A stretch of DNA of 30,962 nucleotides from Cytophagales bacterium. Its GTDB lineage: Bacteria; Bacteroidota; Bacteroidia; Cytophagales; Cyclobacteriaceae. The stretch spans positions 1 to 30,962 of the forward strand of contig DNTA01000306.1 of assembly GCA_003500135.1 (NCBI GenBank), written 5' to 3'. The notes under the pieces were generated by a model, which made no database searches, was not told the DNA's origin, and saw nothing but the letters and a program-made list of their open reading frames with translations. Of this stretch, positions 1-6,805 are shown piece after piece. The position numbers were made by a program, and so were the translations under genes. Positions within the stretch are counted from its first letter, which is position 1; each line of letters opens with the position of its first letter.

Positions 1-219
1 CTGAGGAAGCCCTAATTATGGCAAGGTGCATAGTATCCTGGCGCTCCCTTTGTTCATCATCAAGATTATCTTCCGACATCCGCATCAAATGAATGAGTGA
101 AAAAACACGGTTGAAAGGAGATTTAATATCGTGCGATATGATTTTTTGGAGCCCTCTTTTTTCTTCCTTTACTTTTTAATTTCTTCCTTGAGCTTGCTTA
201 TTTCATTTTCTCCATTCAT
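1..219 (-). CDS. Sensor histidine kinase, N-terminal fragment with an apparent frameshift
   Basis: This is the start of a two-component sensor kinase that runs off the left edge of the window. Frame A begins at ATG 219-217, which overlaps the TGA of the upstream membrane-protein gene, and encodes a short helix (MNGENEISKLKEEIKK) before TAA at 171-169. The -1 frame then continues without a break to the window edge and contains the HisKA phosphoacceptor box IISHDIKSPFNRV, whose His would accept the phosphate, followed by a second helix (HLMRMSEDNLDDEQRERQ). One extra A in the run of five As (minus strand, 177-173) would join the frames into a continuous coiled coil leading into the H-box. This may be a real mutation, a sequencing error in a homopolymer, or a slippage site. 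The ATP-binding domain lies outside the window. Confidence 0.75.
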
Positions 220-1082
220 GTCGATAAATATTTATTTCTCCACTTTTCTAAATAAAAAATAGACATTGGCATACCCGCGTTTGGTAAATGTATAAGAAAA
301 TCACTTCCCCAAAGGTGAATTGTCTCCCAGATTGGAGCTTCCTGTGTATGCATAATCATGGTAGCCATAGCAGTAGAAAAACCCCAAAAAGTCATGTAAA
401 GGGCGATTCCGAGTGTAAACCTGTTTACAAAAATGGCAACTGACATCAATAGGTCTATCAGGCCAATTATTTTCAAAACTTTATATGCTTCCTGACCTTC
501 AACACCTAGAATCGAATGTATTGTCCATATGAATTGATCAGGTACTTCCTGTACCCCGATACATAAAAGTCCATGAGACATGAAGGTTAATGAAACGATT
601 AATTTGAGCGCCAGTATGAATGGGGTTTTTTCCACATTTTTAAGCTGAAATAAGGCAAGAAAAACCGGCGGGGACACCTGTAAAAGAACGGTCAGATGAA
701 ATAGGAATTGATCCAGCGGGAGAAGCGATAAGATCATTAAAATCAAACCCATTGTGTTGAGCACGATTTTTATCCATAGATTGCCGCGATAGGCTCGAAA
801 GGCTGCGGGAATGCCAAAAAGTAGTAATACCGATAAAAAAATTGAGGCATTTGCCGATAGTTGATAATTAGAAGGCCAGAAAAAAAGATTGTAGGCACGG
901 CCGAATAGTAAAAATACAGCGCTCCACAAAATGGAAGTATATGCATTTTTAAATGGTGTACGTTCGGAAACAATTGTATGCTTGTGTTCCACAAAAAAGT
1001 ATTTGGCTAGCACATAGATGCAAAGCCCAAAATAACAGAAAACTTTACTTTCTGCCAATATTCTTTTGTCATTGCTGGGCAA
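216..1082 (-). CDS. Multi-pass membrane protein, probable sensor partner of the histidine kinase
   Basis: The protein has about 288 residues and roughly eight hydrophobic segments (near residues 14-30, 47-69, 77-98, 102-123, 126-147, 154-176, 201-223 and 224-244), with no recognised catalytic motif. I do not recognise the family. Its TGA (218-216) overlaps the ATG of the kinase fragment (219-217), so the two are probably translationally coupled. The arrangement of membrane domain, coiled coil and HisKA suggests either a two-gene membrane sensor or a single sensor kinase split by mutation. The start is uncertain: there is no in-frame ATG near the N-terminus, only TTG at 1082, another TTG at RIL and a GTG at YVL. 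With the TTG start, its 5' end coincides with the pheA promoter region on the other strand. Confidence 0.6.
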   Translation of the reverse strand: MPSNDKRILAESKVFCYFGLCIYVLAKYFFVEHKHTIVSERTPFKNAYTSILWSAVFLLFGRAYNLFFWPSNYQLSANASIFLSVLLLFGIPAAFRAYRGNLWIKIVLNTMGLILMILSLLPLDQFLFHLTVLLQVSPPVFLALFQLKNVEKTPFILALKLIVSLTFMSHGLLCIGVQEVPDQFIWTIHSILGVEGQEAYKVLKIIGLIDLLMSVAIFVNRFTLGIALYMTFWGFSTAMATMIMHTQEAPIWETIHLWGSDFLIHLPNAGMPMSIFYLEKWRNKYLST

Positions 1083-1096
1083 AATGGATAGATTTG
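1066..1096 (+). promoter_or_regulatory. Predicted Bacteroidota-type promoter of pheA
   Basis: TTG at 1066-1068 is followed after 20 nt by TAGATTTG at 1089-1096, a full match to the phylum's TAnnTTTG -7 box at normal spacing. Transcription would begin near 1103. That lies downstream of the ATG at 1084 but upstream of the TTG at 1135, which matters for choosing the pheA start. No transcript data support it, so it is a pattern match. Confidence 0.5.
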
Positions 1097-1134
1097 CCGC
1101 GTTTTATTTCAGAAAAACCCAAACTCAAGAAATT

Positions 1135-2202
1135 TTGACGCTCGAAGATTTAAGAAAGGAAATCGACCAACTTGATAATCAGTTACTCGAAATACTCAAT
1201 CAACGTATGGAGGTGGTCAGGCGTGTAGGTAAATTGAAACGTAGCAACAATTCAGTGATTTACAGGCCTGAACGTGAAAAAAGTATAATTGAGCGGTTGG
1301 ACAAAAGAAATAAAGGCTTACTCAACAAAGCGGCAATAGAAGCAATTTTTCTTGAGATATTTGCTATTAGCCGAAACCTGGAACTTCCTGAGCTGGTAGC
1401 TTACCTGGGTCCCGAGGGCAGTTTCACACATCAGGCGGCCGAGAGCAGGTTTGGCGCCATGAGTGAATATATGGCGCTTGATAGTATCAATGCGGTATTT
1501 CGCGCGCTTGAGACCAAAAGGACCCGATATGGAGTGGTGCCATTAGAAAATAATCAGGAGGGTATAGTAGGGGAAACGATTGATCAGCTCGGCAAGACAG
1601 GCTTGAAAATTATTGCGGAAATTTGTTTGCCCATCCATTTTGGGTTTGGTACCAAAGCCGAAAAGCTATCTGAAGTCACAAAAATTTATTCTAAGGATAT
1701 CGCCTTCAGGCAATGTCGTAAATTTATGAATGAATCGTTCAACCCGAAAGAGGTTGAAATGATTCCGGTAAATTCAACTTCAAAAGCAGTAAGAATCGCC
1801 ATGGAGGACCCCAATAGCGGCGCTATATGTTCCCACATTGCCGCCAAGCTTTATAACTTGCCCATTTTATTTGATAATATTGAAGACTCAGAGGATAATT
1901 TCACCCGTTTTCTAATACTTAGTCACGACGTGAAAAACCAAAAGAGCGCTAATGATAAAACTACTTTTCTTGCCAAATCATCTGATAAACCGGGAAGTTT
2001 AGCGCATTTGCTTCAGGATTTCTATGAAGCAGGCATTAACCTTACTAAAATTGAAAGCCGCCCGGCCAAAAAAGGTAAAAACTTTAAATACTACTTTTAC
2101 ATTGACATTGACGGTCATATCGATGATGAAAATGTCAATGATGTTGTATCGCGGCACAAAAAGGATTTACTATGGCTTGGTTCCTACGCCAAAATGTGCT
2201 GA
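1135..2202 (+). CDS. pheA: Bifunctional chorismate mutase / prephenate dehydratase (P-protein)
   Basis: The enzyme converts chorismate to prephenate and then to phenylpyruvate for phenylalanine synthesis in the cytoplasm. An AroQ-type chorismate mutase domain comes first (LRKEIDQLDNQLLEILNQR, then RVGKLKR and YRPEREK). A prephenate dehydratase domain follows, beginning at YLGPEGSFTHQAA, with PLENNQEGIVGETID and the DNFTRF segment. A C-terminal ACT domain carries the KPGSL and ESRP phenylalanine-binding motifs, so feedback inhibition by Phe is expected. I chose TTG 1135 because it gives the family N-terminus (MTLEDLRKEIDQLD) and lies after the predicted transcription start. ATG 1084 would add 17 residues unlike the family, and TTG 1066 a further six. 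The TGA abuts the stop codon of the convergent gene exactly. Confidence 0.9.
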   Translation: MTLEDLRKEIDQLDNQLLEILNQRMEVVRRVGKLKRSNNSVIYRPEREKSIIERLDKRNKGLLNKAAIEAIFLEIFAISRNLELPELVAYLGPEGSFTHQAAESRFGAMSEYMALDSINAVFRALETKRTRYGVVPLENNQEGIVGETIDQLGKTGLKIIAEICLPIHFGFGTKAEKLSEVTKIYSKDIAFRQCRKFMNESFNPKEVEMIPVNSTSKAVRIAMEDPNSGAICSHIAAKLYNLPILFDNIEDSEDNFTRFLILSHDVKNQKSANDKTTFLAKSSDKPGSLAHLLQDFYEAGINLTKIESRPAKKGKNFKYYFYIDIDGHIDDENVNDVVSRHKKDLLWLGSYAKMC

Positions 2203-3372
2203 TTAATTCAGTATTGGGTGTCTTTTGAATGGCCTAGATTCATCAAAAAGCTTACGATACGTAATATGGGTTTTTGACACTTCCGTATCGAGGTGTTTGA
2301 TCATATTGATCATTTTTGGATTAAAATCGCCAATCCAGTTCATTTCCAGGTAATTATACCTTTTGTGTTTGTAGTGTAGTATGTTACGGGCATATACGAT
2401 CATAGCGCCGTCAACACCCCTCCTGTGAAACTCAGGCACTACACCAAAAACAACACCATACATTTTTTTATTGGTTCTCCGCCATTGGTGCCACAAAAAT
2501 TTGATCTTACCAATCCAGTCCAATTTTCCATTTACATATTTAAAAATCTGGTTGACTTCGGGCAAGGATATAAAAAAACCAATGGGTTCGTTGTCATAAA
2601 ATGCGAAAACCATAATTTTCTCATCCATGATCGGCTTCATTTGCTTCATCATCAATCGCGCGGTATTGTACTGCAACTTAGGCACACCCTTATGCCCCGA
2701 CCATGCTTTATTGTATATGTCCACAAAATATCTGGTGTAAGTATCCAGCTTTTTTTTATCCATGTGTGTAACATGAAACTTCGGATCATTTGTGATGTAG
2801 TCTGCTTTTTCCTGATATCGCCCACTTACAGGATCCAATACCTTTCTGCTGTATGTATATTGCTTGAAATATGTCTTAAAGGCATAGTTTTCAAATAAGT
2901 TGCTGTAATAAGGAAAATTATAATTACAGCAGTAATTCGGTTCAATATCGAAGCCCTCTATAAGACACCCCCACCATCGATCCCTTTCGCCGAAATTAAT
3001 TGGGCCATCCATTGCTTCCAGGCCTTTTTGTTCAAGCCAGGCTTTGGAGGTATCAAATAGCAGATTAGCCGCCGACTGGTCATTTATGCATTCGAAAAAG
3101 CCAACCCCTCCAGTGGGCTGATCATTATTTTTGTTTTTTGATTTATTGTCAAAAAAAGCCGCAATCCGCCCTAAGGTTTCTCCATCATTGTCTTTTAAAA
3201 CCCATCGGATACAATCGCCATCTCTGAATTTCTTATTTTTACTTCGATCAAATACCGCTTCGATGTCTTTATCAAGAGGGCGTATCCAGCGCTTTTCGTT
3301 CTTATAAAGTCGTATCGGGAAATGTATGAATTCCTGCGCTAGTGCAGCATTGTTTACTTCTTCAATCTTCAT
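2203..3372 (-). CDS. GNAT-like N-acetyltransferase-fold protein, unknown substrate
   Basis: The protein has about 389 residues counting from ATG 3372; a TTG at 3408 would add 12. The C-terminal half holds an acetyl-CoA-binding-loop-like motif (FHRRGVDGA, near residues 315-323) preceded by the strand VVFGVV, typical of the GNAT fold. The N-terminal half (FIHFPIRLYKNEKRWIRPL, then GPINFGERDRWWG) resembles the long GNAT-like proteins common in Bacteroidota, which are usually annotated only by fold. The substrate cannot be told from sequence. The gene converges on pheA with no spacer between the two stop codons, and it points away from the methionine operon. Confidence 0.75.
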   Translation of the reverse strand: MKIEEVNNAALAQEFIHFPIRLYKNEKRWIRPLDKDIEAVFDRSKNKKFRDGDCIRWVLKDNDGETLGRIAAFFDNKSKNKNNDQPTGGVGFFECINDQSAANLLFDTSKAWLEQKGLEAMDGPINFGERDRWWGCLIEGFDIEPNYCCNYNFPYYSNLFENYAFKTYFKQYTYSRKVLDPVSGRYQEKADYITNDPKFHVTHMDKKKLDTYTRYFVDIYNKAWSGHKGVPKLQYNTARLMMKQMKPIMDEKIMVFAFYDNEPIGFFISLPEVNQIFKYVNGKLDWIGKIKFLWHQWRRTNKKMYGVVFGVVPEFHRRGVDGAMIVYARNILHYKHKRYNYLEMNWIGDFNPKMINMIKHLDTEVSKTHITYRKLFDESRPFKRHPILN

Positions 3373-3573
3373 AATAAGATCAGTACTCAGTGATTGCCAG
3401 AGAGGCAATAAATAAATTCAAATAGATCGAATAGCCGTAGTTACAGTCGGCATTTTGGCCAGTGGCTATAATCCGGGCTAAATTATGGAAATATTTCGAT
3501 TACCATAAAAAAATAAAATTCTATTTGATAGCTGTGCGATAAAAACACCGTGAAAATTTTTTTGAGGGCTTAT

Positions 3574-3605
3574 TTTGGAAATACGATAAAGCTCTGCTAT
3601 CATTG
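3574..3605 (+). promoter_or_regulatory. Predicted promoter of the SAM-riboswitch / metYX transcript
   Basis: TTTG at 3574-3577 is followed after 20 nt by TATCATTG at 3598-3605, one mismatch from TAnnTTTG. A start near 3612 would place the riboswitch P1 helix about 20 nt into the transcript. The stretch 3373-3573 holds nothing else I can recognise. Confidence 0.45.
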
Positions 3606-3629
3606 TAATCCAAATCAATAAGGTATTGA

Positions 3630-3729
3630 TTTATACAGAAGGGTGGAGAGACAGGCTCTGCGAAGCCCTAGCAACCTGATAGCTAAGTCAAGGTGCTAAT
3701 TCCTGATTCCTATGTTGGAAGAATATAAA
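3630..3729 (+). ncRNA. SAM-I (S-box) riboswitch
   Basis: The core is clear: GGGTGGAGAGACAGGCTCTG, then GAAGCCCTAGCAACC, then AAGGTGCTAATTCCTG, matching the conserved S-box order in which the GCAACC and AAGGTGCTAATTCC elements form the SAM pocket and junction. The closing helix can pair TTATA (3631-3635) with TATAA (3724-3728). It sits upstream of metY and metX, the expected target: high S-adenosylmethionine should shut the operon down. I see no strong intrinsic terminator right after it. The first start codon after P1 is that of the short ORF at 3733 and not that of metY, so the expression platform probably acts on, or through, that ORF. Confidence 0.93.
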
Positions 3730-3732
3730 TTG

Positions 3733-3861
3733 ATGAATATGGAAAAAAGCACATTTCTTTCAAGTATCAAAAACAGGACATCATGCCAATCGGCATTCAT
3801 TCAGCAATTTTTTAATGAGTTGATGTCTATCTGTTGTGGTATGTGCATGCGTTGTTGTTAG
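3733..3861 (+). CDS. Short upstream ORF, 42 codons, Cys/Met-rich C-terminus; candidate leader peptide
   Basis: The ORF runs from ATG 3733 to TAG 3859-3861, in the gap between the SAM-I riboswitch (P1 ends about 3728) and metY (ATG 3934). The peptide begins MNMEKSTFLSSIKNR and ends ELMSICCGMCMRCC: five of its last nine residues are Cys and two are Met, and the final two codons before the stop are both TGT. There is no signal peptide, and I recognise no family. A run of codons for the amino acids made by the downstream pathway, placed at the end of a short ORF in the leader, is what attenuator leader peptides look like. I infer a ribosome-stalling sensor of charged Cys/Met tRNA. It could instead be a small metal- or thiol-binding protein, or chance. 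Confidence 0.55.
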   Translation: MNMEKSTFLSSIKNRTSCQSAFIQQFFNELMSICCGMCMRCC

Positions 3862-3930
3862 GATTAATTGCCCTAAACTACACCACCGTTTTCACATATA
3901 GTCAATATTGAATTAACCAAAAATCACTAA

Positions 3931-5259
<1,329 letters not shown>

Positions 5260-5260
5260 T

Positions 5261-6313
5261 ATGGTACAGCATCACAATTTTAATTATAACAAAGAATTCA
5301 GGCTGGAGTCCGGTAGGTCTCTGCCTGAGTTCGACCTTTTCTATTCCACTTTGGGAAATTTAAACGAGAATAAAGATAATGTGATTTGGGTATGTCATGC
5401 ATTCTCGGGTAGCTCCAATGTGACCGATTGGTGGCCGGGTTTATTCGGCCCGGGGAAATTGTACGATCCTGAGCGCCACTATATCATATGTGTCAATATG
5501 CCGGGGAGTTGCTATGGTTCTACAGGCCCGCTGACTATAAACCCCCGAACAGGGAAAAAGTACTACCACGATTTCCCTCAATTGACCAACAGGGATATGG
5601 TTTACTGTTTTGAATTATTGAGACAATCTCTGGGCATTGAAAAGGTACATACCCTTATTGGCTGCTCTATGGGAGGCCAACAGGCTATTGAATGGTCTAT
5701 CATCTGCCCTGAAGTATTCGAACATCTAATCGCTATTGGCGCAAATGCACAGCACTCTCCCTGGGGTATTGCATTCAATGAAACACAACGCATGGCCATT
5801 GAAACAGACCCTACCTGGTCGCATCAAACAGATGACGCCGGAGTTGAGGGAATGAAAACAGCAAGGGCAACCGCTTTGCTTTCCTATCGTCATTATGCGC
5901 AATATCAAAAAACGCAGCAAGAAACATCAGACAGCAACTGGGACAATTTCAGGGCAGGTTCGTATCAACGCTATCAAGGCGAAAAACTTGTTAAGCGTTT
6001 CAATGCCTTTACGTATTATCTTTTGTCTAAAGCCATGGACTCTCAGAATGTTGGTAGAAAAAGAGGAGGAGTTATAAAGGCACTTGAAAAAATAAAAGCT
6101 AAAAGTCTGTTTGTAGGTATTGATAAAGACATTCTATTTCCCACCAACGAGCAAAAGTTTTTGGCAGAAGCTGTTACAAATGGTTATTATGAGGAGCTCC
6201 AAAGCGATTATGGGCACGATGGATTTTTACTGGAGTTTGAAAAACTTGCAGCCAGCATAAATAATTTTTATAGTAAATCGAAATTGAAAAAGATATACGC
6301 AGCTAAAAGTTAA
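5261..6313 (+). CDS. metX: Homoserine O-acetyltransferase
   Basis: This alpha/beta-hydrolase-fold enzyme transfers acetyl from acetyl-CoA to homoserine, producing the substrate of the adjacent MetY. The nucleophile elbow GCSMGG carries Ser136. The rest of the triad is the Asp in DKDILFP (about D290) and the His in YGHDGF (H319). The conserved early block HAFSGSSNVTDWW and the block NMPGSCYGSTGP fit MetX. The length of 350 is typical of the family. Its ATG follows the metY stop with a single intervening base, so translation is probably coupled. A weak AT-rich hairpin at 6433-6453 could end the transcript. Confidence 0.95.
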   Translation: MVQHHNFNYNKEFRLESGRSLPEFDLFYSTLGNLNENKDNVIWVCHAFSGSSNVTDWWPGLFGPGKLYDPERHYIICVNMPGSCYGSTGPLTINPRTGKKYYHDFPQLTNRDMVYCFELLRQSLGIEKVHTLIGCSMGGQQAIEWSIICPEVFEHLIAIGANAQHSPWGIAFNETQRMAIETDPTWSHQTDDAGVEGMKTARATALLSYRHYAQYQKTQQETSDSNWDNFRAGSYQRYQGEKLVKRFNAFTYYLLSKAMDSQNVGRKRGGVIKALEKIKAKSLFVGIDKDILFPTNEQKFLAEAVTNGYYEELQSDYGHDGFLLEFEKLAASINNFYSKSKLKKIYAAKS

Positions 6314-6432
6314 CAGGGCAGTTAAAGAAAATTAGATGCCTTCACCAAAATAGTATGAAATTAAAATAAAATTGCGATCGAATGCATTCCTTTGTTTTCG
6401 GGCCAATTATTTTCGTCTTTATCATTTTTTGT

Positions 6433-6453
6433 AGTTTGAAATCAAACTTTTTC
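6433..6453 (+). terminator. Possible weak terminator after metX
   Basis: AGTTTG (6433-6438) and CAAACT (6443-6448) form a 6-bp stem with loop AAAT, followed by a run of T. The stem has low GC content and the element lies 120 nt beyond the metX stop, so it may not function. The rest of the gap 6314-6588 holds no gene I can support. Confidence 0.3.
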
Positions 6454-6588
6454 ACACCGCTTTCTTTTGATTTACACATAAATGTCTGAATTTTTGAGAA
6501 AAGCGATTCGGATTTCTTCTGATCTTCCAATGTGAAGTTTATAACTAAACCTCTTTAAATTCTCCTCATATTGTAAATATTAAAACAT

Positions 6589-6641
6589 ATCGAATATTTT
6601 TTAAAATATCATTAAATATCACCTTGTCAATCGAATATTTT
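6589..6641 (+). repeat. 12-bp direct repeat upstream of gltB, candidate regulator sites
   Basis: ATCGAATATTTT occurs exactly at 6589-6600 and again at 6630-6641, 41 bp apart, about four helical turns. Both copies lie upstream of the predicted gltB -7 box at 6676, centred about 55 and 95 bp before the likely start. The spacing puts both copies on the same face of the helix, as for tandem operator sites. The surrounding DNA is very AT-rich, which raises the chance of coincidental repeats. Confidence 0.45.
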
Positions 6642-6675
6642 GAAAAAATTATGTTTAAAAGTATAATATTTTGAT

Positions 6676-6683
6676 TATATTTG
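6676..6683 (+). promoter_or_regulatory. Predicted -7 box of the gltBD promoter
   Basis: TATATTTG matches TAnnTTTG in full. No clean TTG lies at the usual -33 distance (only TTATGTTT around 6649-6656), which would fit a promoter that needs an activator. The start would be near 6690, giving a leader of about 115 nt. Confidence 0.4.
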
Positions 6684-6693
6684 AGGGTTCAAA

Positions 6694-6720
6694 ACCTTAA
6701 TAATGCCTGTCAATTAAGGT
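6694..6720 (+). promoter_or_regulatory. Hairpin in the gltB leader
   Basis: ACCTTAAT (6694-6701) and ATTAAGGT (6713-6720) are perfect 8-bp inverted repeats with an 11-nt loop. The loop and its 3' edge contain CCTGTCAA (6706-6713), which recurs at 6748-6755. No T-run follows, so it is not a simple terminator. It does not match a riboswitch that I know. Confidence 0.35.
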
Positions 6721-6805
6721 GTATTCAGTGTGTGATAATTGAAGGTTCCTGTCAAGATTTAAAATCAAAACATCAGGGTAATTTAGGAAATTTAATAAAT
6801 GATAT

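Noticed and set aside
6342..6530. Minus-strand 62-codon frame in the metX-gltB gap
   Set aside because: It starts with TTG, is Lys-rich by AT bias, has no promoter box and no recognisable motif. I treat it as a chance frame.
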